DNA from: Saccharina japonica
Lineage: Eukaryota; Sar; Phaeophyceae; Laminariales; Laminariaceae
DNA length: 64,000 bases
Reading direction: 5' to 3'
Assembly (NCBI GenBank): GCA_008828725.1
Contig: MEHQ01004074.1
Coordinates: 268,065 to 332,064, forward strand
Program-made: the position numbers and the translations under genes
The notes under the pieces: model-generated
Seen by the model: only the letters and a program-made list of their open reading frames with translations
Database searches by the model: none
What the model was told of the DNA's origin: nothing
Shown: piece after piece, positions 51,241 through 63,758 of the stretch
Numbering within the stretch: position 1 is the stretch's first letter
Layout of the letters: every line of letters begins with the position of its first letter

Positions 51241-54200
51241 GTGCGATGTGCCTTCGTAAACTATTTTTGTCGCCGGTACAGCTAGCCACCCCACCTACTT
51301 CCGTGAGGGATCCACAAATCTGTTCCGCACTGAATGAGAAGGGCGGTGCCGAGTGCCTATCGCGAGTTCCAACCCCGTTCCTTTCCTTGCAATCGTTCCC
51401 GCGCTTTTCCCCCCCGAGAAGTTTTGGCATGGCTGCCCGTTGCGTCGACCCCTCTATTCGGAGGCAGGAAGACTTTCCCCTCGTTGCGCCGAGAGTCTCC
51501 GCGTGGACCGCCCCGAGAGGGCAGGGAAGAGGCAGCAAGCCCTCGTCTCTTTCCCGCTGCCCCCCTTGCGGAAAATAAATGATGGGTCCTGCGTCCGTGC
51601 CACTGCGCTCTGGCTGTGTATCACATTATGGTACCAGACCAGACCCTACTTGTACGGAATCTGCGTTCGGCCCTCTCGGTTTTGCGCCGTGTTTTTCCGG
51701 TTTTCCCTCTTCGTTCATTTTCTTTGGGGCACGCGTTGCGTCGCCATCTGCCCTGGGATGCAGCGAGACACAAGCCTTCCCTGGCTGTCGAGAAGCTCCC
51801 GCCACCGAGACAGCAGGCTGCGCCTGAAGCCGACGGGGGAAGATCATCGGATGGTCAGGAACTTCGGGCAGCATACGGACGAACATCATAGAAATTGCTC
51901 TTGATTTATGTTTTTTGCTTTTTTTTCCACAGCACCAGAGTATACCGTACCATAAAACGCAGGTTAAATACACCGCCTGTCTTTGTCTGCTTCACTTCAC
52001 TCCTCTCGTTGCCTCGCCCACAGGGGTCTACTGCCCTGCAGTGGGCTTGTACGGGGGGCAGCCTGGAAGTGGTGGAGTGGCTTGTGAAGGAAGGCGGAGC
52101 CAAAGTGGGACACCGGAACAAGGTCGGTGCCGCTACCAGTGTATTAGGTCGCTTATGGTGTCGGTCACGCTCGAGCGAATAATCGAGCGAGCGTGATGGA
52201 AGCCGGTGTGGTTCCTGTCGTACATATCATACGCTGCTGCTGCTGTTTTCTGCTTGCTGTTGTGTTGTGTTGTGTTGCAGTGTAGATTTTCTCTTCCTGA
52301 CAAAAGGCCAAACATGTGTCTCCTGTGATTCTATCGCGAGATCTGCCATCTTACTCTTGGAACGCTTGTTTTATCGTTTTCTGCCGCGGGTTCGGTCGTG
52401 TTCGAGCAAGGATGTGATACCCTTGGTACATACACCAGGATGTGTTGCAGTTGTTGTTGATGTGCTGGGAAGTCGGAGTAACCTCTCGTGTTCGGTGCAC
52501 GGCGCGCCCTCCGCCTACGTACGTACGAGGCACACTCGTACGCACTCGTACGCACAGCAGTAGTACGATATACGACCAGTATTTGGTGCCGAATTGCGGC
52601 CGCCTTTTATATTCTCAAAGCAAGAGCCGCTGCTGCGTGTGTGCGTGTGTGTGTGCGTAGGTTTTTGGAGTTGCAGGTTGTTGTTGTTGTTCTCAGTGTA
52701 GATAGATGGTTGACGATTGATTTGGTCAACGGGTACTTTTCTCTGTACACGCCGCATGCCGCATACCAGGTATACGAGTATGAACATATCGATACCTGAC
52801 AAATCTTCGCATTTTACAGAAGGTGTCATCGTCGTGTCATCGTCCCTCAAGGGCACACGGTTGGTGAAGGTTCAGTGTTACTACTAGTGTATAGTACGAA
52901 GTGCTACGCCGGATGGTTGCCTTTGTTCGAAGTTCGCAAACCGACTATTTACATCTATAAAACTTGCAGGGCCTGGGTCATCGACAGCTCGGCTCTCCAC
53001 CGCGTTTTTTGCCCTTTTTTTCCAAGCCTCGGGTGGCCTCGATGCGGACATTCCGATCGATGCATACCGGTATTCCTTGTTTCCTGTTGTGCTAACTTAT
53101 TGAAAGCATTTCATCATCTCCCTCTACAACTGTCTTCGCGTATTGACAGCTCGTACGCTAATATCGTAGATTTGTTCCACGTACAGCAGGCAGTAGTACC
53201 ACACAACAGCCGGTCAGCATATAATTATCGTCAAGGACCTGGTATATAAACCGCTGCGCCGCTTCGTATCGTATGTACGCGGTACATTTGTACGAGCGTA
53301 CTGGCAGTAAGTACTCGTATTACGGGGGTCCATAGTAAATAGGACCCACTACTGTATTTACGGTTTAAACCAAAACTATATATTTACCTGTTTTTGGGTG
53401 CACAAAAAAACAAGTTATCGACACCACACACCCCCCCCCCCCCCTATATTGGAGGGAAGAACCGGACCGTTGTGATCCCAGAAAACAATAAGTCAACTTT
53501 TTTTTTAAATTACCACCCCCCCCCCCTCCACCAGCGAAAAGAAAATAGGGGGGGTCTCTAAAACCAAGTTAAAAAAGGGAACAAAAAGCGAAAAAAAAAT
53601 GGTTTTCGCTCATTTCGTCCTGTGATCACAGCGATCCGGTTTGTTTTTCATTCTGACCTTCCTACAATTGTGGTGTCGTTTTCTCTTTTTTGTTTACACC
53701 CTTGCTTTTACTAACAATATTTTGTCCCCTATTTAATATGGCCCTCCGTAATAGTGTGTTGGTGTTCTCACAGTTAAACGCTCCTTTCTACCCGTCGACA
53801 TCCAGCACGGACTTGTGTATCCTTTCCCTGCTAAGTGTACGTGTTCTTTAGGATTCTCTGATGGATCTAGCACTTTTGTGACCACGGGCCGTGATCTTGC
53901 TAGATCAGACTATAGGGATTAGCAACTGAAACGAGTTTAATGTGAAGAAAAACAACAACAACAACAACAACAACAACACCCAGTGTCCGTGCCGATTCTT
54001 CATCCTAAAAAGGTTAATAAAAAAAAGGGCAGCGGCCAAAAACAGGTACACCTGGTCCGTTCGGGGCCAAAAACAGGTACATACTACAATCAAGCCCAAA
54101 ACGCACCCCACGAACCTGCTGTTCCTTGCAATGCAAAGTAGAGTTTTTTCATACTCTTCGTGCTCGCCCGGTGGCTACGTATACGAGTAGCTGCTATTAA

Positions 54201-57200
54201 TAGTACGAGGAACGAACGCCTGCTGCTGTATTCTCCCTTCTCAACTTTTGTGACACCCCTGGTATTCCAAGTCAGCCACAATTCCGAAGGGGAGCCTTCT
54301 ATCTCGTATTATTTCGGCGGAGGTGTGCAGGCAGATATGTGTGTGTCGCTCGAGTGGCGTGTAGTGCGAGGTGTGAAGGGAGAAGGGGGTCTCCGCGTAC
54401 GTCGGCTTTTGTATAGGGGGCATAGGGTGGAACTATGAAGGGCCTCTGATTGGCTTAAAAACGACAAAAAAAAGGTGAAAGTCAAGCAGAGTAGACAAAA
54501 TCAGGTGTACCTGGGTTTTGAAGAGGCAAAAACCGGTACAACGAGTTTTGGACCAATGGCAGGGCACGTGGAGTGCGTTTTTGACTTGGTTTTAAGTATG
54601 TACCTGATTCTGGCCGCAAAGGGACGAGGTATACCTTTTTTTGGCCGCTGCCCCAAAAAAAAGGTACCAGTTCTTCTGTGGTCACAAAACTACGACACAC
54701 AGAGATACTACGCTCAGTGCAGTGAGCAGAGCAGACAATGCAATGCCATATACGACAGGCAAGACCTACCCTGCTAGCAATCCAGGTGCATGCAAGAGAA
54801 AAAAGATAAAAGGAGAAAAAAAGCGAAAAGGAAAAATAATACGTACAAAGTAAATTAGTACACTCCGATGGCGTCTTTTTTCTGTTTGCGGAGTTATTTC
54901 GTCCTCCGAATACACGTGAAACTTGAACACACGAACACGCAAACACACACTCGCAGACAACCATCAAACGGTTAGTCTATCAATACTACATGTAGTACTG
55001 CTTGTACGTATATATCCCAACGAAAATTACTGGTTGCACCATGTTGTACCAGCATGTATACATATCATACGTACCACAGGCGTAGCGTAAGCTTTACCAG
55101 AGTAAAGTGTGTTGTGCAATACGCTGTTCCCATGTGTTTTATCGTCGCAAAATATCATGGCGTGGAACAACTACGTACTGATACTGACTGCACTTGTGTC
55201 TTGACTTGCAACTATTAATAATAACCATTTTATATACAAGGTTCCCCTCCGGGATTGTTGTTGACTTCAAATCCCCGGGAGTGTCGCAAGTCGCAAGCTG
55301 AAAAGGAAGACAGCAGGCGTGTGTTTCTCGTATATACCACCTAAAAACGAGTGCGTACTCTTGTGTAAGCAGAAGAACCCAAGAAAAGCTTGAAGAAAAA
55401 AGTAGCCACCGGGCAAGTAACCTCGCAAGAAATACCCACCAGCCCAAACGAGTTTATAGTTATTTTTATAGTTTAGTTATGTATACACACGGTATTCATA
55501 CCTGGTACCACATACCAGGGTGTGTACGGGTACCAGCCAGGTATGTATATACGTACCTGGTCTACCTGGTACCCTGTTAAATTTCGAAGATACCCTCGAA
55601 GTGAGTATCATCTTTCAGAGCTTGTCTCATACCAGGTCTGTAGGTACCAGGTACGTATTATACGAAGTATCATGAAAGAGACGTGGACTCGTACATACTC
55701 GTACCAGAGGTTATTCGGGTGGTTTTGATACGAGCATGTACCGGTATATACGTGGAAGAAAAATGAAAAGTAGAACAGGCCAGGCTTCTTCTGACGCACA
55801 GCTCGGCCATGAACGGCTTTTGGAAAGTGTCTGCTGTGTACGCATACGCGGCTTGCAAACATGAGTTTCGACGAAATCCTCGATCTCACAGCTGTCGTTT
55901 TTATTTTTTGTGCCCATGTATACATACCAGGTATATCATAACCTGGTAGGTTTTTAATGCGCAGCGGGTACTCTACACTACTACCGGTACGTAAAGAGCT
56001 ACTCGTACTCATACATAGTATTTGGTCTGCACTTGCTTGTGTTTGTATTCTGTAGAATTTGATGGGTCCTCACAGCTCGGTTGCCCTCTCATGCAGCTGG
56101 TGTCGTGATAGGACTGGGCTGCTCGTCGAAAAGATGCCGGTTCCGAGAACGGATTGGGACTAATTTATTTTATACCTGGTTTTGTCGAGGAGACGCTCGT
56201 ACGCCGTCAAGTTTGACGAACGAATATATGATACCAGCCAAGAGTACATCGGAGCACCTTAAGGATTTCCAGACGATTGCCCCACAAAGCACGGCACCAT
56301 ATCATACCCCCACATGTATGTACACCAGACAGCAGTACGAGTAGTATCCTGTATCGTCAATCCTCCACGTTGAATACTGATCAATACCTGGTACCTATTA
56401 ATAGTATAGATGTATAGCTAGAGTCTGACGTTCAAGTATCATAGGTTTCTTTTGCCCCTGGTTGTTGTTTGCGGCCTGGCACGTTTCTTGGGGTCTCGGG
56501 GCAAAGTCGGTCTCTCGCCGCGCCCAACCTCTCTCATTCCCGGCATGAGATACTAGCCTAGTCGATGATGTATGCCGTAGTGTGTGTGTGCCGCGGCCGG
56601 CAGAAGGTGCGGTAGGGTGCGGTGACTGGCCTGCCTATTTTCGGAGAGCAGCACCTCAAGCCCTGTAATAGTCGTAGGTAGTGGCTTCTCGCGCGATGGG
56701 CGGCGGCGATGTGCGTTTTACCCGGCGGCGAAACTCCTCATTATTCGTCACGGCATGTTGGGGTTGGGCGCATGGGAATAGGGAAACCCCCCCCCTCCCC
56801 TTCTTCCTTTTTGCCCCAGTCTGGACCTGTTGCTATGGAGCGGGCGCTGTTGCTGGGCGAGGAACCCTGTCATCGTGGGACGAATGTTATTCCCGGGTTT
56901 AGTTTTCGGGACCACCACCCTCCCTCTTCGGTGCTGATCGGACGATGCAGCATGATGGGCTCGGGGCTTGGTCTCGTGTAAGTCGTGAGGGGTTAAGGAG
57001 ACGCTCCATGTACGCCCCCTCCTTCTATCACCGATGCTCGGAAAAATAGCCACCGACTACTTCGTACCGTAGACGGGGCCTATCATAGAAGAAAAGTCCA
57101 TTATTATTAGGGGTCCAGTCAAAAAGCGCGTTCGTCCGCTGTGCCCACGAAAAATTGAGGTCGCACGGCGGTGGACTGGATTTCGACCCCGTAGGGTATA

Positions 57201-60200
57201 TGTAAGGGGCAGTGGTAGAATTGTCGGCGTCCTTCGTAATTGCTGTATGCGTTGTGGGAGCATGATACACCCGTGATCTACTTCGGTGCAGAAGTTATAG
57301 TGGCCTGGCGATCAAATGACGTTGTTGGGACACGAGGTGAGCACGAGGGAGGGCGCGGCCTAAATTCAGCGTTTGTTTCGAGAAGCCTTGGGGACTCCTC
57401 ATTGTTAGACCGGCGTGCGCGTGCGCGTGTGATGTTAGTCGGAAATAGTGTCGATATAGGCCAGAGGCGCAGACATACTGTACGTCGATATGTACAGAGA
57501 TTGGTGGCGTACGGCTGTTGTTAGGGCTAGTTGTGTTGTAGTTTCGACCTTGGGCGTACCAGTGGGTTCCTGTGTTGGGCACCGGTACTATCTGTGCAAC
57601 AGCTGCAACAGCTGTAGTGCCGGACGGCAACACGCGCCCATTGCTGCCCATGTGCTACGGGGTTCAACTCATTCAGGAAAATGATCGTCCCCTGGCCAGC
57701 GAGGTATCGACCAGGGCACAGCAGTCGGTGTACACTTGTGCACGTTGGAGGATTGGTGTTGTTGCACCTGGCACCCGCCCGGAGCCCCCCCTGGCGCAAT
57801 GCGCCTCCCGCAGTTCCTGTTGTGTGTGCCGACGGTGAATTCAGCGTCAGGCGTGCTACAAGCACACTCAACAAAATATAGGAAGAAAGTGTGCTTGTTC
57901 AGTACCTACGTTGTTTTTCCTTATTAAAAAACGATACGTGGTTTGCCCTACTGCTAAAGGTTGGTCCAGGTCTCCGTTCGCCAGCTGCGGAACCACACGT
58001 GTGTGTGGTCGGATGGGTGTTGCGACTAAAAGCTCGGCCGGGTTGAAGTTTACGTTCACCGCCGCCCCCCCCTAGCTTATTTCTGCTGTTATTGGGCGAA
58101 AGAGACTCTCATTTTGTTTGGGACGCCAACAGTTTGGACTATGCTTTGCCTTCTAAGAGAGTGGGAAGAAGGGCATTTATTTGCGAACGACAGAACAAGT
58201 GTATCGTGCAGGAGGCATAACGGGATGTCCGCGCAAAGGTTTGTTGGTCTAAGTCGCGACCGCAGCAGCTGCTACGTTTCATTTTTTTTTCTGCACTGGG
58301 AGGAACTTTTTGTACGTTTATAGCAACCATTAATGTCCCGCAACAGGCCGGTCGCCCCGGTGGTCTAATTGGTAGCCACGAAGCCTGTAGGGCCGGATGT
58401 CGAGGGTTCGATTCTCCCCATGGAGGTTTTTATTCTCAAATGACACCGGCTGTCGAGAGCGCATATTATAGCGCGGTTAAGCAAAATTTGACGAAAGTTG
58501 ACGAGGGACGAAAGTGCTGAAATCTTCTCGAGATAAAAATCAAGGCAAGAACCGTAGTGGGGGAGGAGGGAGAGGAGCCTACTTTGTGACCCCGGATCTG
58601 AGTTACGACTAGGGAGGGAGAAAGGCAGAAGTGCGAAGATAAGGAATGGGAAAAAAAAAAAAAAAAAAAAAAAAAAACACGAGAGCATGGAGGCCTTTTT
58701 AGTCAAATACGACGGCCAAAATCGGCAAATATTCGATCAGTTTAGATCCGTAGGAAGGTGTCGGAAAGGAAGCCGTTCGGCATCTGAGGGTGACGTACAG
58801 TACACCGGGCTCACCCTGCCCCCCCTACGGAACCTGGCCTCAGTGGTGGAACACCCGGGCGCTTTCGGCCGGATTCCCCTCTTAAAAGACGAGGCGATTT
58901 TTGTTTTTGAGCGACGCTCGTCGTTTTCGTGGCAGCTCTCGGAAGCACGGCTAGGCGGCTGAAATCGCCTTGTGAAGCATGCCCGGTGTCCCCGAAATTT
59001 GGTCTGACTCTGGAGAGGACGGTTTGTAGGCGGTATGTAGGCGTTTTGTGTCTACGTGTTTTACTTGAGGTGTACGGCGTTGCGGCTCTATATAGGTGGT
59101 CTTGGTGATTGACGCGATGGCTCGACTTGTTGGTTTTACCTGTGATGGCAGGCCTTGTCGTGCCGAGGTGATCCTCGTACTGGCATGCATGATCGCGGTG
59201 TGAGCTACCAGGTATATATAAATAGTACGTGCTGGTTTTACTTGATGTTTTTGTTTGTGGTGTGTTGTGACGGCGCAAAGGAAAAAAGGACATCGGTAGG
59301 ACGATTGCTAAACAGGTCGAGAGGAGTCAGGCGAACTTCCAGTCTAAGACCTTGCGGTCACGCCTTCGCTGCCACCACGGGACTGTCAGGTTCCCCCTGA
59401 ATGGGCCACAGCTAGATTACCGTTGCCGCCCTCAAGGCGCTTACTGTTAAGGCCCTCTCTGAAAGTGTGACGGGCGACATGACCATTGTGCAGGCACCCA
59501 AAACCGAATCGTGGGCGCCCGGGTGGGGAACGTCCGCACACTAGTACATATGGATATTTTCTTAGTTCGCTCAAGCAACAACAACGACCCCCAAGAGGAA
59601 TTGGGAAGGAACGACTTGGCATTAGTTTTGACAGTCTCGTCCTGTGTCCTCTCCGATTATCACGACAGGATGAACGCACGGCTTTCTTCTTCGCGTGCGA
59701 GCATTGCCACAAGCCTGTGGCGGAGTTCCTAGTGAGACAGGCAGGCGTCGACGTTAACGCCAGGGATGGACCCTCGGGGCACTCGCCGCTTCACCGCGCT
59801 TGCATCGCGGGCCAGACCAGGGAGAAGGTGAGAGAAGGGTCGTGAACGCTGTTTTCTGTGAAAGACAGTTACTATGGATCTGCCTCATGGGTGCCTTACC
59901 ATGTACACACTACTTGATACGATCATACCCCTTGTGCGAAGTTGAGGTTCTCAACCCCTCACAAATGATATAACAAAACTGCCAGCCTTGGTGACCGCAA
60001 AAAAAAAATACAAAATAAAACGGTAGTATGGTTGTATTCGTAGCTCACGCAGTGAGAGGCGTGTTTTACAAAGTCGCCAACCGACGCCAACGCAACGGGG
60101 GGGGGGGGGTTCACCGGGCGGGGGGGTTCTATATAGGGGGTGGGGGTCTTAAGAAACGCACAACGACAATGAGTTAGCGATGAACGGCATGGCGGACCGT

Positions 60201-63200
60201 GGATGGACGCAGGGAATGAGAGGACCCGGCTTTTTCTTTAATTCTTGGGGGATGGGGGGGCAAAGGCGTTGGTTTTGTCTTCGCCATCGTGTTCATACCA
60301 TTAGGGTACTCGTGGTGTTTGGACATTTTGCACTTAAACCTTGAGGCGATAACACGGCGGGGGCGACTATGTGCTTGTGTTTGTTTCGGTAGCAAGACGC
60401 TAAGTGCGGTTTACTTCACATCGGCATGGGGGCATATCGGGACACTGCGCTGATGCACCGCAGTCCTGCCATGTCAGCCTTACTTACTGAAGATCCAGGT
60501 GTTTCTGCTGTCGTTGCCTGAGACATTGTCCGATAAGACAGAAAGCAGAACACGCAGTCGTGGATCCTGTGAGGCACGGCTTGGGACGCGAGACCTTTCA
60601 CTCGTGCCACATGCTTTCAAACTGTAACCAAGTGTCCTATCCAAATCTGCGGATGCTGTATTGCAAATGACAGTGCAGTTGATTTGGCATTGGCCTTTTC
60701 GCAAGGCAGATTCTTGTTTCTTTTTTTTTGCACGTGGTAACCGCTTGCCCGACCGACAGAGAAGTCTGAAACAAGCCCTACCTTTATACTTGACCTTCCA
60801 GGTCAGGGCGGCAGCTTCATTTCGCCAAGCTTTTGCCCTGTTGTTGGTAAAACTCCGCCAATGTTCCGTGCGTAGTCGCCTCTGCGTGCCCTGCCCTGCC
60901 TTGCCCTGCCCTGCCTCGCGCCGACTTACCCTGATTTGCGGTTTCCACGATTTTGGCAGGCGGGAGCCATGGACCTGATCGCGTGGCTGCTGACGTCGGC
61001 CAAGGCGAACGCGGAGGCGACCGATCTCGGAGGGCGCAAGCCAGGAGAGGCGGATCTCGCCAAAGAGGCGTCTTCCTTGAAACCCACCGCAATAGCCGCC
61101 AACATCAGCGGGGCTCTGACTGAAGCCCGGACGGGAAAATCTCGGGCAGCCACCCCCACCAAACCTATCCCGACCGCCACCGCTGCCCCCGCGGTCGCGT
61201 CGTCGCCGACCCCGGCTGCTGCCCGCTCAGGCCGTCCAACCACAACCCTAGCGGCGGCACGGGCCGCCGCCGCCGCCAAGTCCGCGTCCTCTCCCAGGGC
61301 CGGCTCCCCCGCCACCTCCCCGGTGAAGACGGGTTCCCACTTTGGCGTGCCGTCCCCTAGTATGAACGCCTCACCTCCGGCGAAAACCGCGGCCCCAGCC
61401 AGGACACCCTCGCCGGCAAAGGCCGCTGATCCTGCGTGGGCCGCCTCTCCGCAGTCTCCCAGAGGGATCTCCTCTCCAGGGCCGTCGTCTCCTTCGCGCG
61501 TGGCCGCCCGCGCAGCCGCTCTGGCGGAGAAAACGGGGGGCGTTTCGACCGCGAGCCCGTCGTCGGCTGCGGCGCCGGTGCCGACCTCTCCGTCGGCTGC
61601 GATGGCCGCGATGGCGTTAGACCCCTCAGCCCCGGTCTCTTCGGTGACGGTAGGAGCCGCACCGCCCCCCGCCCAGTCGTCGCCGTCGTCCCCCCAGAGA
61701 GCAGCCGAGAGGGCCACGTTGTCGGCTAATTCTCCGCGCTCGGCGGAAGCTTCGCACTCTCCCTGGTCCACGAAGCCGAGGGCGGGAGGGGTGCACCCCC
61801 GCGCCGGGGGTGGGTTGCCGGTAACGGCTAGTTCGGCGCAGCCGGGGTCCCCGGCTGCGGCGACTGCGGCTGCGGCCGCGGCGGTGACCTCCGCTACTAC
61901 CGCGCCGGCGCCGGTTGGCGGGGCGGGGACGAAGGAGCCTGCGTACCGCCTAAGGTCGGCGTCGGGCTCCCGGCCGGCAGCCGCTCCTGCTTCGACTCCC
62001 GCCGTTGACCCGTCTTCCGCTCCGGTTTCGCGCTACCAGCGCCCCGGCGCGGCTTCTACTGGAACTGCCGCCGCTGGCACTGGGTCGGCGACCGGCTCGG
62101 CGGCGGCTGTGATCGGCGCTTCGCACGGCCCGAAGGCGTCCGCCCTTGCCGCCGCGTTTGAGAACAAGGCAAGGGAGCGCGACACAACGACAGCGGCGCC
62201 GACGCGGCAGATCCGACGAGGGAACTCCGGGCTTAACACCTCCGGAACGGCCGCAAAATCGCCCGCTCTTTCCAGCACTTGGGGTGGCACCGCCAACGGG
62301 GGCGGTGGGGGTGGTGGCGGTGGCGGCGGCGGCGGCAGGCCAGCCACAAAGGTGCCGCCGAAGCGCACTATCCCGCCACAAGTGCCGCACGTTGCGGCCA
62401 CGGCTCCGCGGGTCACGCCAGAGAGTATTTTGGGCAAAGGGTCCGTTATGCACAGGAAACAGGCGAGTTCATAGTGTCCCAAGGTTATCAGTGCGGTCAG
62501 TATGCGCGGGGGTTAGGTGGGTTGGGGAACAAGTTAGGTTGGAAACTATAGATTTAGGGTGCTTGACGTGCGGGATGGCCCCTGCGAAAATAGACAATTG
62601 CCGTCATCGATGTCGTTGTTGGTGTGATGCGTGCGCGGTCCAACGATCCGGTCCTTACTCGTGCTTTCAAAAACGGCGTGCTATTCTATACCACCGGAAG
62701 GAAACAATAACCTCTCCGTGCGACAGACTCGTGCCGCCCACTCTGGTTCCTCGTCGCACATCTCAAAGGAAGGCTGGAAAAACACGACCCGGCATATCCA
62801 TGAAATTTTGCGACACATGTGTTTTAGAGCGCTTGAGCCGGCTTGTATGTCTCAGCGGCGGGGGTTCACGACGGCGATCCAGACCGATGTACGTCGCGAC
62901 GCGCGTCTGATCGATATCGCATCCTGACAAGGTATTTATATGTTACGGCGATTTCGTTGGTGGACCGGCAGGTGTATGTGGCTGCGGCGCAAAAGGGGGG
63001 CAATGCGCCGGCGAGCCCCAAGGCGAAAGCGGCGCCTTTTCTAGGCAAGGACAGCAAGCCCAAGGTGAGTACTTCGCGTGGGTCACCCACCGACACTTCT
63101 TTGGTTGCTTGCCTCGCGTACGTGTTTAGCTGCTGCTGCTGCTACTACTGCTTTTGCTGCTGCTGCTGCTGCTGTTGTTGTCGTCGTTGGTGGTGTTGTC

Positions 63201-63758
63201 ACATTAACTCATCGCCAAAAAATATTGTCCGTGGTGGTCAGGACAGGCTCCAATAACTCTGGACTGGAATATTACCCCAGGAGGAAAATTATGCAACGTA
63301 TGCTGTGCTTAATGCGACAGCGGTATTTTACTGTATAATAATGGCGCGCATCGTTAGCCGAAAGCCGTGCTCCTTTCGCCGTCCCTTGTCCGCGACAAGG
63401 GTGATGAATATAATGCGGTATTGGGATCTGTTGGTTGTTAAATGGCGGACGATCGACTGAAAACGCTTCAGTAATTTGACCTGACGTCGGTGGCTGAGTT
63501 TACTTCTGTTTCCTTTGCAAAAATGTGGCTGGTGTCTGCTTACACTAAACTACTTACACGTCTGTCTGTTAAAACTTGCGTACTCTTGTGTTTGATGAGA
63601 TTCAAGATCTATGCAGCTGTCCTTGACTTCCTTCTCTTTGTGCTTGCGTATATACCGTATCGACCCGGCCCATCTCTTCAGGACGGGAGCTTCATGGACA
63701 AGTTCGTGTCCATGTTCTCAATTTCTCCCCAGTCGTCACCAGCGAATTCCCCTCCCAG
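51109..63758 (+). CDS. Ankyrin-repeat protein, 3' end beyond window
   Basis: Six exons join in phase: 51109-51240, 52024-52122, 59669-59827, 60960-62462, 62972-63064 and 63682-63758 (open at the end), giving about 687 residues so far. Residues about 10-160 form four ankyrin repeats, which bind partner proteins: LFLAAYDGKIAEVKSLL, STALQWACTGGSLEVVEWLV, TAFFFACEHCHKPVAEFLV and HSPLHRACIAGQTRE...MDLIAWLL. About 450 residues rich in Ala, Pro, Ser and Thr follow with no recognised domain, including a poly-Gly run. There is no signal peptide or membrane segment. Function is unknown. Intron 2 is 7.5 kb and full of repeats. Intron 4 appears to use a GC donor (CAG|gcgagt); if it is not spliced the protein ends at TAG 62472-62474. 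Confidence 0.8.
52024..52122 (+). CDS. Ankyrin gene exon 2
   Basis: 33 codons, GSTALQWACTGGSLEVVEWL to VGHRNK, exactly one ankyrin repeat. Acceptor 'cgcccacag', donor AAG|gtcggt. Confidence 0.85.
53321..53755. mobile_element. GGACC-family MITE, enlarged copy
   Basis: Left end TATTACGGGGGTCCATAGTA and right end ATTTAATATGGCCCTCCGTA bracket about 400 bp with C10+ runs, a larger interior than other copies. It lies in ankyrin-gene intron 2. Confidence 0.55.
53760..58350. other. Ankyrin gene intron 2: repeats, no exon recognised
   Basis: It contains the dispersed repeat copies at 54140-54310 (+) and 55222-55460 (-), an AAC microsatellite at 53948-53977 and many ACCTGGTA motifs. ORFs here are short and lack recognisable motifs. 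The reading HRNK|DERTAFFFAC across the intron completes an ankyrin repeat without any further exon. Confidence 0.5.
58352..58676 (+). mobile_element. tRNA-derived SINE, best copy
   Basis: The tRNA-like head GTCGCCCCGGTGGTCTAATTGG carries an A-box-like stretch and GAGGGTTCGATTCTCC a B box. The body has GACGAGGGACGAAAGTGCTG, GGAGCCTACTTTGTGACCCC and CTGAGTTACGACTAGGGAGG, and the end is a poly(A) of about 28. Other copies: 45109-45470 (-), 35690-35905 and 36350-36600 (+). Unlike the C-tailed family this one has an ordinary A tail. Confidence 0.88.
59669..59827 (+). CDS. Ankyrin gene exon 3
   Basis: 53 codons, DERTAFFFACEHCHKPVAEF, VNARD, GHSPLHRACIAGQTREK. Acceptor 'ttatcacgacag', donor AAG|gtgaga. 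It holds one full ankyrin repeat and the start of the next. Confidence 0.85.
59858..60105 (-). mobile_element. C-tailed SINE-like element, 5' part
   Basis: On the minus strand the head GCGTTGGCGTCGGTTGGCGAC, ACACGCCTCTCACTGCGTGAG, an A/T stretch and CGCACAAGGGGTATGATCGT run from about 60105 to 59858. The 3' half is absent. Confidence 0.7.
60960..62462 (+). CDS. Ankyrin gene exon 4, long low-complexity exon
   Basis: Acceptor 'gattttggcag'. The exon opens AGAMDLIAWLLTSAKANAEA, finishing the last ankyrin repeat, then about 450 residues of Ala/Pro/Ser/Thr-rich sequence with repeated SPxR/K and TPxK-like sites and a Gly run near 62300-62336. The end is placed at CAG|gcgagt because the next exon (62972) continues in frame. 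A TAG lies 10 bases further. Confidence 0.78.
62972..63064 (+). CDS. Ankyrin gene exon 5
   Basis: 31 codons, VYVAAAQKGGNAPASPKAKA to GKDSKPK. Acceptor 'ggaccggcag', donor AAG|gtgagt (perfect consensus). Basic and Pro/Ala-rich like exon 4. Confidence 0.65.
63130..63185. repeat. GCT/TGC trinucleotide run in intron 5
   Basis: Imperfect tgctgctgctac... repeat. The Cys/Ala-rich ORFs here come from the repeat. Confidence 0.85.
63682..63758 (+). CDS. Ankyrin gene exon 6
   Basis: Acceptor 'catctcttcag'. DGSFMDKFVSMFSISPQSSP to NSPP plus two bases, donor AG|gtgcgt. The gene continues beyond the window. Confidence 0.6.

Noticed and set aside
60926..61771. 281-codon minus-strand ORF rich in Ala/Gly/Asp
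   Set aside because: Antisense of the GC-rich ankyrin gene exon 4. The plus strand has splice sites and ankyrin repeats in phase with its neighbours.
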